From: Neodiprion pinetum
Taxonomy: Eukaryota; Arthropoda; Insecta; Hymenoptera; Diprionidae
Direction of reading: 5' to 3'
NCBI RefSeq assembly: GCF_021155775.2
Contig: NC_060236.1
Location: 30,408,348-30,472,347, forward strand
DNA length: 64,000 nucleotides
Part shown: positions 26,922 to 39,400 of the stretch, one piece after another
Numbering within the stretch: position 1 is the stretch's first letter
How the letters are laid out: each line of letters begins with the position of its first letter
Position numbers and translations under genes: made by a program
The notes under the pieces: model-generated
Database searches by the model: none
Told to the model about the DNA's origin: nothing
Seen by the model: the letters and a program-made list of their open reading frames with translations, nothing else

Positions 26922-27824
26922 TTAGCAACCAAATACTTCTTGGCTAGCGAAAACAATGTAAAGAAAACCATCGGCGTCTTTTTCGTGCTGATAGAGCTGC
27001 GCCATTGTCAAGCTTCCACTAGCCATGCTTCTTTGATTAATTAACAGAAAAAATGCTTGGGTCGGATGAAGGTGTAGCCTGCGCCTATTTCCAAGCATGA
27101 CAAAACAGAGTTTTTATGTCATTTGATTTACTAAACTACTGCAACATGTTCAGAAAATTGTTTCGCACAAAGTAGATATAAAAGAAAATTTCTGGCGACC
27201 TATCTCAGAGAGAGATAATAAAGAAGTGGATTAATTCGAAGTAATTGAATGAGGTACAATTTAGTAAGAACACTAAAAAAAAAATAATAAAAATGAAACA
27301 TGATTCCTTTGTGAAATTGCGACTCACCTAATAATTTTTATAAGCTCGGCTACAGTCAGGTGATCAGGTACTAAAAATTTGAATTTATCCATAATTGGCA
27401 ATTGTTTTTCTCCGGCGAACCTTTCGACAATTATCGGAATCTTATTTGGATGTTGTTGCCTAATTAATTCAACCTCAGCGACACGCTGCACTGTAAATAG
27501 TCAAAGTAAAGTTGAAAATAGTGAACAAGAAGTATTATAGGTGGTTTTCGATTTGTTTATTTATATAATAAAAATGGTTTTAGCTCTCTCAAGGATTAAA
27601 AAGAAACATCTTATCGCATATTATTTTCATTGTTATGATTACGGCTATCATTATTATTATTATTTTTGTTTGTTTCCATAATTATACGTGCAGAATAGCG
27701 AAAATAATAGCCTTATACGCATTAAGCAGTAGATTAAATAACCTAAATTTGATGCTATCATTTATTCATTTATTCACTTACCGAACGGACGCGTTTCTTT
27801 AAACGATTTTGACGAGGACTTCAT
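26922..27824 (-). CDS. MAP1LC3: LC3-type ATG8 ubiquitin-like protein (MAP1LC3 family)
   Basis: Autophagosome membrane protein of the ATG8 family, normally processed by ATG4 and conjugated to phosphatidylethanolamine. Three short exons: 27782-27824, 27328-27490, 26922-27084; phases match, total 369 bp (122 aa), the usual LC3 size. The N-terminus MKSSSKSFKETRPF is basic and LC3-like. The core reads LIRQQHPNKIPIIVERFAGE (23-42), KQLPIMDKFKFLVPDHLTV (43-61), PTQAFFLLINQRSMA (76-90) and EKDADGFLYIVFASQEVFG (103-121). It ends Gly121-Cys122, so one residue follows the conjugation glycine. These features (RRRLHL after KII, HPTQAFFLLIN, FLYIVFASQE) place it with LC3, not GABARAP. Flies lack LC3, so its presence argues against a higher fly. 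The coding region is intact. Confidence 0.93.
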
Positions 27825-28439
27825 TTTCTCACGGTTATTGAGCTTTGCTTTATGGTATTGGGTACTGGAACTGCGACTCAATTCCTTGTATTTCTCGTGC
27901 GTAGATGTAAATATCTGTACGAACTACAATTTGCGCGTTCAAGTCGCACGCATTAACTAGCGTATTACTCAAAAGTAAGTATCTTGTCAATGCGACGTTA
28001 CCGATTCTCGTGGGAAAAATAAAATGCGAATGATTGGTAGGCTGATCGAAATGTCAACACGATCAATTTTGACCAATGCACTCGGAGTTATCATACATAC
28101 GTATGTAAATATTTATTTTGTGATTATTGCGACGATTCCAGCTCCTCTCGTTGTAATAGTGTTGATATATCAAACTAACGATTATCTGCGCTATCGTGTG
28201 CGATCATCAACTATTCTTTTGTTTTGATTAGCTGCTTGGCGTCTTTTTGCTGTACTTCTTCTTGAATCCTCGCTTCCTAACGGACTTTTTTGTCTCCTCT
28301 CCCCTGCTGCTGGGTAGCAAACAACACGCCACGAAGTAAATAAATTGATAAGATCGAAAGACCGTGCTATAAGTTTCGCCTCGGATATTCTACAAACGGA
28401 GACAGAATACGTTTGCTCTTCTTGTCGCACTGATGCTTG

Positions 28440-29050
28440 AACCAATTTGGAATACCTAAGCCTTGTGACGCCGACGTCAGTTGCACGCCGTTAGTACGAA
28501 AATTGTACGGACAAGGTTTTTGCATTTTTGGAATAAAAACTGTAAGGAGTTTCCTTTCTAATCAAATTTCATATGCCAGTGACTAGCGACGCAAGTAACA
28601 GAAAGAGGCAAACTACTCGAAATAAACGATGCGTTGAACTAAGACACGTAAAATTTCTATAGAAAGAACACTCGTTTTACTTTTCATGACAAAAAAATAG
28701 TCAGTCAGCGTAAACCCATTAATGAACATTACTGTTCAGGAAAGTGCATGAATGCCCTAACCTCCAGACTGACTTACTTTCGGTCCGAAACAGAATGCTA
28801 CTTTGATTTATTATCTCACGTTATCTGCATGTTACGTTGTTTGTATCGTCACACAAAGTGAACTCGCATTTTGTTTTAGACCGAAAACAAATTATCCGTA
28901 TAGGTAAGGCATTTATGCATTTTACTGTACATATATTACGAGAAACCATCAAAATGTACAGCTACACTGTATACGTAGATGCTAACCTGCGCGTATAGTT
29001 AACAACATTTGCGGCAAGATGGCGCCGTGAGCGGAGAAGAGACCGAATAG
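28440..29050. promoter_or_regulatory. Divergent promoter region between LC3 (-) and DYRK2 (+)
   Basis: Lies between minus-strand LC3 and plus-strand DYRK2. Near 28468 there is GACGCCGACGTCAG, a CRE-like core suited to LC3 transcription leftward. At 29016-29026 AAGATGGCGCC, a YY1/pho-like core, sits in a GC-enriched stretch that would suit a plus-strand start leading to DYRK2. Initiation sites are inferred from motif and orientation only. Confidence 0.4.
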
Positions 29051-32000
29051 TGGGTTCGTGCGACGTTCTGCAATCGCATTAGTAGGTTTTTGGCCTTCCT
29101 CGGGGTTCGGTGATCGCGTGCGTGTGTGCGTGGGTGTATTAAGCTGGCGTTTTCTTACGGTCCGAAGGAGCACGCCTCGAGTATTTCTAACAAATTTTCG
29201 CCTGTTTATATATGAAAAACTGTGTAACCTGACAATACCCAGTATAAAAATTGACGCACGTAACGGTACCCGACAAAGTACGGGTACACCTCTGAAATAT
29301 CCGAATCGAAACAGGAACACTAGAACGCGAAAACCCCTGATTTGCACCCCCACAATAAACTAGTGAAAGAACGACCAAAAGATAGTGCACCTGTGCCGGA
29401 TGTACAGTTACACGCGAGTCGTATACAAAACAAAATAAGAATAATGACCAATTAGGGTTATACGTATACGTATATGCATGCATATCGTACCTGCACACAT
29501 CTATTTGACGTTTCGAATAGAAAAAAAGATACTCCACTACACTCGTGTTCGGTCTGTTTTCCCCTCTTTTGTTCGAGTGACTCGAATAAAATTAAAAAAA
29601 GAAAGAAGATCAAATAAATAGTTAATTAATTATCTTTTCACGCAATAACACACCGAGCGATAGAATAAACAAAGAAATTCGATCAAGATAGATGTATAGA
29701 AAGAGAGAGAGCTGGACTGAACAGGGAAAAACAACAGAAGAGTGGTGACATATTGTCTCGCGTTTGAAATAAAAGAGTAACAAAAAACACAGGAGAATTT
29801 TCAAATAAATGTTCTCGTGCAACGCGGAAAGCTCTCGCAACGGGCTTAAATACACCCTGTTCGTACGCCCGTCTCTCTGTCTACCCAACACCTTACGGGG
29901 GCTACAAAAAGTATAAATATGGTGGATGGTGTGCGTGATGGTTAGCGAACTGGCGCGGGTTCGACGAGGGGCCAAGAAATCATACGGCAGACAGTGACTG
30001 TGTGTGGCGTTGGTCGGAAGCTAGAAACGACCCCGACCATCTGAATAATAGTAGAGGTGCGTTGTATGACGAGGACGACGACGACGACGAGGTGGAAATC
30101 GAAAAAGAGAAGGAAAAGAAAGAAGCCGCCTCCTTCTCATTCTACCGCTGGTTCATGCTCATTCTACTGACGTTGCCTTTGTCTCATCCGTATTAATCGA
30201 CAAATGAAAAGTCTATCCGCTACCTGCACAGATATGCCGATCGCGAACATCGTTTTAACACCGAATAGAGTGTGTGGTGGTGGTGGTGTGCGGCTGTGAA
30301 TGAAATTCGACGTCTGGGATGAATAATAAATAAACAAAAGAATCGGCCTCAGTCGTCCATCTATCATAATTATTACGAATGAATTGTTCAAATTTTTTAT
30401 CAACTTTTCGAGTACGCGCATGGATACGCGATTTTGTGTGCGTTATGTGATTAATTAATACAGCAAATTTTTAACGTAAATATATATATATGTGTATATA
30501 TTTGCATAAATACGCCGGTTTGAGGGCGAATTTTATATATGCGAATAGAAAATTGTGCAAAGTGAAATATCGTACCGCAACGAAACACGGAGACAAAGAC
30601 AATTGATGATAATCATCGCGGTAATGGTGATAGGTGTTTTTCAACCTCAAGTCGTGATAAAACTGCCCAAAGGAATTTTATTGTGAAGAATATATGATAT
30701 AAATAAAATCATAATCGACGTACGAAACTTTCGAAAAGAAGAACGACGATCTCAGATAAGACGCTGAAGTAAAACGTGAACGAATGATAACAGATTTGAC
30801 GCACGTAACTTGAATTGTCAGTCATACATAAATATACATATGCTGTTTGATATATTGCGTGCGTGTGTGTGAGTGAATGAGTGAGTGACCGAGTGTCTGT
30901 GTGCGTGCGTATAATTTCGGATGTACGAAGTCGGAGAAATCAATCTGTCGGATTTAACCAATGAAAACTGGAGGATATCTAATTCGTGACTGAAACATAT
31001 ATTGCACTGCCAGGGTTAAGGTGAATACATATGATCATATTGACACTTCAAATTATACGTACGCTAACGCGTAACTCTGTGTGCGGAGAAGAGAAATGAT
31101 CGATATTGATACAGGTTCTCAACGGTGTGCGTGATTGAAAAGTAAAGTGGAAGTGTGACCACTCTTGCTGTTTACCTGTAAACCGAGAAACAAGTGAGCG
31201 CCGGATTTGATACGATTAAATAGTGAATACTTATTTTCGTTCTCCGACGGTGATAAAAGTAATAAATAATAATATTAACCACAATAGTAGGAGAATAAAG
31301 AAAGCGCGAAGCGGGAGAGACTGAGAAAAACAATGAAAAACAATTGAATGGAGCGAAGTCATCAAACTTGGTCGGCCGGCCTCGTGCCAACAACCTCTCG
31401 GCTAAACGCGTGCATCTCATAATGCGTTTGTCCTCCTCGTTTACCATAGAGTATAAAATTAGACGTTCGAATCAACGTTTGAAATTTTTTCTCAAAAATA
31501 TACGACGGACAAAACAAAAGAGATAGGTAATACAATCGGTTTATTAATTGTTGTTTAACGAAAATAAAGGGAAATATTAATTCAAATAAATGAACAAATA
31601 AATAAGTGAATCATAAGTGACATTTTAATAACAATCGACGATCCTATTTCAAAGTGTTGTTTCATATGAGTGTAGAAACTCGTTTTCCATAGTTCCTTAC
31701 TGCATTTAAGCGGGCAATTTGAAATAGATATTTTGTATTTCAAATTGAGACTAACACTAACCGATTTCCGTGATCTTTTTATACGTTACGATTTTCATAA
31801 TAAAAACGCGCAAGTATCTCTGTTTGAAGAAAATAGATTCAAACTTCGTCTAGTCTACCACATTTTTTGCATCGTTTTATTTTTCGTTTGACACTTCATT
31901 ACTTGTTTTTGTTTCGTTTTATTTCTCTCTATTTAAATTATTTCATTGAAAGTACTTGTCCAATCGTTTCATCTTCATTTTTCTTTTTCGTTGTAAAAAG

Positions 32001-32529
32001 AAAACAACAAAAAAATTCCAAAAAAAAAAAAAAAAAAAAATAAAGAGGGAAAGAAACACTTTTGAAATCGTGATATAAACCAACGCTACTGCCTCTGCAA
32101 TCGACGATCTCAATAAACCACAGTCACACAACTTAAATATCGCAAGACAGCAGGTGTAGAAACAAGAGGAAAAAGAAAAATAGAAAAGCTCTGTTCTCGG
32201 TTTTTTGTTTTGTTTTTTCTTCTCATTTAAAGTGAACATCCGCGTCTCGCCTATCAGTATAATAATCGAACAAATATATTACCGTAAAATTGAGACTGAA
32301 AACTTAACAACAAATCTCTCTATCACGTTTTAAATAAGCCGAAGTAAAAAGTTTTTCCCTTCGACGATATAATTAAATAAAATAAATACATAATAATTTT
32401 TCTAAACAAAAAAAAAAAAAAAATCATTGTAATAAATATGAGCAGGATAGAATAAATACTAACCGAAGGGAAGAACGCGATAAATATTAAATATTACAAA
32501 AAAAAAATTACAATTCTAAATGGGCACAA
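29051..32529 (+). other. Probable DYRK2 5' leader/introns; no coding exon recognised
   Basis: About 3.5 kb between the candidate start site and the DYRK2 ATG. Composition is mixed with poly(A)/poly(T) runs (32016-32040, 32409-32423) and GT-rich stretches near 30850-30910. Multiple short upstream frames occur. I could not place 5' UTR splice sites with confidence. An in-frame TAA at 32488-32490 precedes the DYRK2 ATG. Confidence 0.4.
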
Positions 32530-35500
32530 ATGACTAGCTTAGCACTAGTTAGTAGTTTTATCGAGATGCCGCTATCAAGACCGAACGCGTTTGTACCATC
32601 GAACGCGATATCGACGCAGACATACATCTCGACAAACGAAAGTAACCACTTGCCCCCGTTAAAAGGGGGCAGTCTAGTCTTGAAACAGGGTGAATCGCCC
32701 CAGAGTCACTCGGCGCACGGAAGTACGCACTTGCCAAGTTTGGGTTCGAGCGCTAACAACAGCCTGCAAAACCTTCCTAGCAATTCGGACAGCCTGAACA
32801 TCAGCCTGAGTTCTCACACGAGCCATACGAGCCACAATTCTAGCTGCCACAATTCCCATTCCCAACCAAACAGCCAGTCGAGCAGTCCTATGGTGAAAAA
32901 TGGCAGGACGGAAGGAAACTCTACGGTTGGCGGAAAGCCTGCGACAACAATCGCGACTCCCGACACAGTTATGAAACTCTACATGAAGTACCTTACGCCG
33001 CATGAACATCACGAGATATTCAACTATCCGCAGATATACTACATCGGAGCTAACGCTAAGAAGCGACCGGGGATCATCGGGATCGCTGCTAACAACAACG
33101 GGTACGACAACGACCAGGGATCGTACATTCACATCACTCACGATCACGTAGCCTACAGATATGAGGTACTCAAGGTAATCGGCAAGGGTTCGTTTGGTCA
33201 GGTCGTCAAGGCCTATGATCACAAGACCCAGGAACACGTCGCGCTTAAGATGGTCAGGAACGAGAAGAGATTCTATCGACAGGCTCAGGAGGAGATTAGA
33301 ATATTGAAGAATTTGAAGGAACAGGATAAGGACAATACAATGAACATTATACACATGTACGATTCGTTTTCGTTCAGAAATCATATGTGCATCACCTTCG
33401 AACTGCTTAGTATTAATCTTTACGAACTCATTAAGAAGAACAAGTTTCAAGGCTTCAGCCTCGCTCTTGTTAGAAAGTTTTCACACTCTCTGCTACAGTG
33501 CCTCGACGCTCTCTATAAGAACAAAATCATTCACTGCGACATGAAGCCTGAAAACGTCCTCCTCAAACAACAGGGACGCAGCGGTATCAAGGTCAGTTTA
33601 TATTCATATTATACAGTACTCACTGTTTTATTGATTGGCTCAATTGTATTCAAGTACAAATGTGTCGGATGTATCTCTCACAGTCAAGTTCGAACTTCGA
33701 CTATTGTTGTAGTTTCACATTCGATCCATCGCTCTGTCGTTATTTTGTATAAATTGTCTACGGTTCTTCAATCAAGCCCTTTGTATTAAATTGTATTATA
33801 TTTCACATGAAAGTGGAGAGATATACTTGACGTTGAAGACGCTTTTCAAAATCACGAATTAAACATCCAACCAAAGCGATAAAATGGTAACTTCGTTGCG
33901 AAACGATGATTCTGAAATTAAGGGTTGAGGGTGTAAACTGACTTGATTCCTTGTTCAACTACTCTTTAAAAGCACACTTAACTACCCACCGTGCGTGTGA
34001 CACGAATAGTGCTGCTGGTTTATTTTTATACTCGAAACAGCAGTATATTTTGAAAAATCCCAATGAGTAAAGAAATGAAAATTCTTCCCGGAAATAAACT
34101 CTTCATACTGTTGAAGAAATAAAACCTTGGATTTCAGTTGTACGACGGTGACTTTAATGAACGGCTGCTGTCTGCGAGTGGTTGCATATATAGAAACATG
34201 CACACCTTAAAGGGGGAATCTTTAAAGAGCAGAACTCAACTCAAGCAGATTTTCTAATAAGACGCTTTCAGTGAGGCGGTAGTAGACTACTTACTTAGCC
34301 TTTCAAAGTGACATCACACAAGCATCAGAATTTATGGATAATGTCTCTTTACGCCTCGACGCTGTCATCGATGAATTAGTCATTTCAAGATTTTACATCT
34401 TTCGGATTCAAAATTTTCATTCAAGATAAAATCTACTTCTGTACAATAATTACAATATTTCTTCTCATCTCAAGTTTGCACCATAAACGAGAAAGAATAA
34501 CAAAAATAAATCAATTTGTCTCTAGTAAGAAGTTCTCTGACGTCATATTGATTTGACACACTGTGCTGATCTGTGAAAAGTACTGTGATATTTTATTCAA
34601 TAATTAGTGAATATTTAACACTGACAGTACAATTTCAATTATTTTTGCATGCTGTGTTAATTGTACTCGTATTTATCTGAAAAATACTTTGCACAAATTG
34701 GTCCGATCTACTAATGAAACTTAACTATTCTTTGGTATTCATGTTTGGTAAAAGAGTCTTTTCAATAGTGCGCATTATGCACAGTACTTTGAAAGATCAG
34801 TCAACTTCGTTAGGTGTACGATAAAAAAAAAAAAAAAGAATCCTGGTAAAACGAATATCTACTTTATCGACGCTTGAGATTCGATTGTCTCCCAATTTTC
34901 ATGATTCTTTCGACTTCTCGGAGAGCTTCAAGTTAATCCGTTTTAGGAACAGACCGCGAATGTCTTTGGCTGAGAAATGAACCCTCCCGAGTTCCTCTCT
35001 CCGAGTAAAAGTATTATTTTCTCCTTTCAAAATATAGATAGAGTGTGCTCTGGGTGAATCTTTGGTCTAGGCTAGGGGAAAACTTATGGCACCCTCTCTT
35101 CTCTTTTCTTTCTTTTCTTCCTCGGGTTTCCCGTCTAAATGTGTACCACTTCTATAAATATACTGTACTTAAAGCTTCCCGAGTAATATAGATATGTATA
35201 TACATATATATGCATATATATATCTACTATACGTACTTAAAAAAGTTATCTATACCTCATCTTTCGAGAATGTCCTTTACCCTTCGAGTCATAGTGGTAA
35301 GTATTCTTACCACCTATTTTATATCCATTTTTTGTATATTTAAAGAACTTTTCAACACATTTCTTTGCGGTTTTTTTCTATTTCTGATAGTATACTAATA
35401 GGTTTTCAATACTCGAAAGTGATTGTTGCGATATAATGTAACTTGTTATTGTTAGAAACAAATTGATTGGAAAATATGTATCAGTGTTCGGGGCCTCTAA

Positions 35501-36433
35501 TTACGAATCTGAATATAGATTTTGAAAATTCAAGATTGGCGGATGCAATATGGTGGATGGAAATTTGAAATTCAATCGAATCCGGAGAAAAAACTCTGTC
35601 CAGGAGTTTTTGGGTTCGCCGATTACGAGTCTGAAACCAGATATCGAAAATTCAGTATGGCGAATCCAAACATGGAGTGTGTTGACCGTATTCGATCAAA
35701 TTTCAAATTTTCGTCCACCACATAGGATCCGCCATTTTGAATTTTCAGAATCTAATTTCAGATTTGTAATCAGCGACCCCGAAAACTGCCTAAAGTTTTT
35801 CGGCCGGATTTGATTAAATTTGAAATTTTTGTCCGCCATCTTCAAATTTTGAAATCTGATTTCATATCCGCAATCAGCGACCATGAAAACCGTAGAATAC
35901 CATCTTGTTATAAAAGTTGACTCGGCACAATAATGCGTGACTCGAGGGTTAAAAGAAGCATTTTTTTTTTTCACCTCTATCTTATTAGATTTTCTTCTTT
36001 GTCCTTACTGGTGTTCGAATTTACAAGTATGATTATCATTTTCAACGTAAGATTTCTCATACACTTTATAATATCTCTACGGAAAAAGACAACGAGTCAC
36101 AAGTAAAACCTGTGTGCAAAGATGCGAGCGAAGAACAAAGAAACGATTTTCCGGTAACTGAAGAAAAAACACTGAATTCTGACAGCCATCTATTTATATT
36201 CCTTTCTCATTTCTTTCCTTTCCTTTTATTCTTCTCCTTTATGTTTAACTATACATATACCTATACATACACACTTACTCACGGTCGAGTTGTTTAACTG
36301 CTGTATGTATGCATGTTATATTTTTAGACAGCTTCGGACGAAAGACTTCCTGGGAATAAACTGGCCTATCCTAATTTTGTTTCCTTGTCATTAGATTTTT
36401 GTCGTTGTGTCGTTGTCGTTGTTGTTGTTGTTA

Positions 36434-36464
<31 letters not shown>

Positions 36465-39400
36465 CGTCGATATTGTCGTTGCTATTTTAAATTTATTACA
36501 TTATCGAAGTTAATTCTATTCTATACAGTATTTTCTGCTAAGTTTTGCATCAATTTATCAATTTCAAAATCCCGAAATTTTTTCTTGGCAATAGAAAGCG
36601 GCTTGATAAAATATATCCACAGTTCTATTTATTGCACTCGGAATTACTCCTCTTCTGCATGTCCGCTGGCTTTCAATTCCTATAGCGCGGAAAAATTCTT
36701 TTTCTTTTAAATCCAATACGCTTGCCGTTGCTGCTGCCCAATCCTAATAAAATTTAATAAACGGCCGATTTGTCCGTGAAGTGTCAAATACAAGTTTATC
36801 GAATCAATTTGAAGCGACAGAATGACGAGGTTGACCTTTGTGACTTTAACGTCGCGATGCATTTTTGAGAAATATTTTTATCTCTCAAATTTATAAAGAT
36901 GGTTTGAAACTTTAGTAAACCATAGTACAGTAGTACAGATTATTATGACGCTCGTATATCTCGTTGGAAACTAAGTTACTTCAAAGTAATTTTGATTATA
37001 TCACATTAACATCTGTAAGACGTTATATTTTATTTTCTATGATTTGGGGATGCAGTAAATATTTGCAATTAATGTATAAGTTTGCATTTTTCTTTATCCT
37101 TTGACATTTATCGTCGCGCATTTAAGCTAATATTCACCGTCATATTTACACAATTTATTTATGGACACGTGTACATGTCCCGTTGTGTTGTGTTTGAAAT
37201 AATGATTTTTTTTTGTCATGTTTATTTATTGCTTGGTCGGTAGTCGTCAATCTTCGACGGCGATGTTTTGTTGCTGCTGCTTGCTGTACACATCTTTTGC
37301 CTTACCTGCTGCAAAGCTGCCCTTATGACTCTTTGCTAAATTCAATTCCAGATTACTGTCGCAAACTGGTTTTGCCAGTCCTCTTGGTAACCGACAACTT
37401 TGTTGTGACCTCACAACACTGCCGGGGATATAGTGTCGAGGCTAAGAAATTATAACGTATATTATACTCTGGCGTATACATATATAATATGTCACTTGTA
37501 TTTTTACAGGGTGTTTCAGTATCGCGCTCACGTGTTCCGTTAAGAGGATGCCATAGGCACTCGTTACCGACCGAGTAAAATGTCCCTTATTTTGGTTTTA
37601 GACGATCCTTACTGACCGAGCAAAACATCCCTTATTTTGGCTACGGTCAGTCTTTATCGACCGAGTAAAATGTCCCTTATTCTGGTTGTAGACAGTCCTT
37701 ACCGACCGAGAAAAATGTCCCTTATTTTGGCTATAGTCAGTCCTTGCCGGTCGAGTAGAATATCTATTATTTTTACTATAATCAGAACCTGAACATCACT
37801 GACATGAAATTACGACTGAGAATAAATCTCAAATTGTTATGTTGCGAGAATAACGGCAGGAAATATTTTACTTACAATTAGCAGTTATTCGATCAGAGGA
37901 CTACATTTTATGGCATTATTTTCGTCTTCTGTCCAGCATTACATGATGTATAATTACATAGGTTCCGATAGTAGTCAAAATAACTGATGTTCTACTCGGT
38001 CGGTAAACATTGATTATACCATCCTCTTAATACCACAGCCGCAGAACTAAAAACAGGTTGCAATCTTGCTTTTTTTCAATTTAGATGATTATTATTATTA
38101 TTTTTTTTTTTAACTGTCGTTTCTCTTCGTGCAAATCAATTATTCGATGTGTTTAATTCCTCGTGTTTTCTTTCGTTCTTCTCTTGTATATAAAACAAAT
38201 TTCAAGAGTATACGAGTAAAAATACTCGTTCCTAATGCCGCGGTTATCGTAAAATTTGTTTCAACTCTCTGCGCGACGGATTTAGAATCTCTTCTTTCCG
38301 TTTCGAGTTAGGCTAATTTTTTGCTTCTTCTTCCGTCAACTTCTGCTTTTATTGGCCTGGCAACGTCGTCTGTTACAGACGCTTCTTCCGGTCAGTTTTT
38401 CAGGTTGTTCAAATTGCCGATCGTAAAGATATTTTCATTCTTTTTTACACCCCTTTTTTTTTATAGTCCACATTCTCTCCTTCGATTATCGCGCGTCATT
38501 GAAAGCTAAGCTAAGACAGCTGTATATACAAACAAAACTGAGTTACGTTAATGCAGTTATGATTTCTACCGTTAGTTGACGAATTTTTTGTATTATAGCG
38601 CACTGATAGTAAATAATTCTTCTAATTCACAACATTAAGAATTGAATTTCATTTGAAACGTGTTAAATGTATTAATCTACAGGATTCATTTTCGTTTCAC
38701 CTTGTGCAATTGTTTACGTATACTTGTAACACGTAAGAATAACAAAAAAAAATCGATACAATTGTTTTTTTTTTTTTTTCTCCTTGAGGAAAAAGAACTA
38801 ATTGAACAGAAAAATTGGAATAATTTCTAGTTTTGGACAGTATAACAATGAACCATTACAGCACCTCTTCTACTCGTTCTTCCGGTTTCTTAACCTTGAC
38901 GATTGGATCGCGATACCGGACTAATAATAATTATGCACGTGAGGATTTTATTAACTCTCAAATTCCCCTGCATTGTCTTTGACCTAGTTAAATTAATAAC
39001 TCAATCCATCGGTCGTCAATGAGCTACGTGAAACAAGAGACACATTCAACTCGATGATGTTGCGTATGAGACCATATTCAAAGAGTTCGTATACCCTACG
39101 ATATAAGCCTGTGTACGAATATATATTTATTTTTTTAATTTTTTATTAATTTGCTACTCTTGCAAGTAGTACGCGACCGATGACCTTGATACTACATCGC
39201 TTTACACTGTACAGTCATTGCTTTATAAATCTGTATAGTGTATAATAATACTCAAGGTTTGATTAACACTACGCAGTACAACGTACTCCGTGTTATTGTA
39301 AAATATATTTGTTTTTTTTTTTTTTTTTTTTTTATCATTATCATCGTCGTTGGGATTTAAATAAGTTTTCTTCTTCCGCGTGTACAATATATTATTCGCG

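Noticed and set aside
32674..33450. 258-codon open frame on the minus strand inside DYRK2 exon 1
   Set aside because: It is the antisense shadow of the conserved kinase coding sequence; its Val/Arg-rich translation has no domain and no splice or start context.
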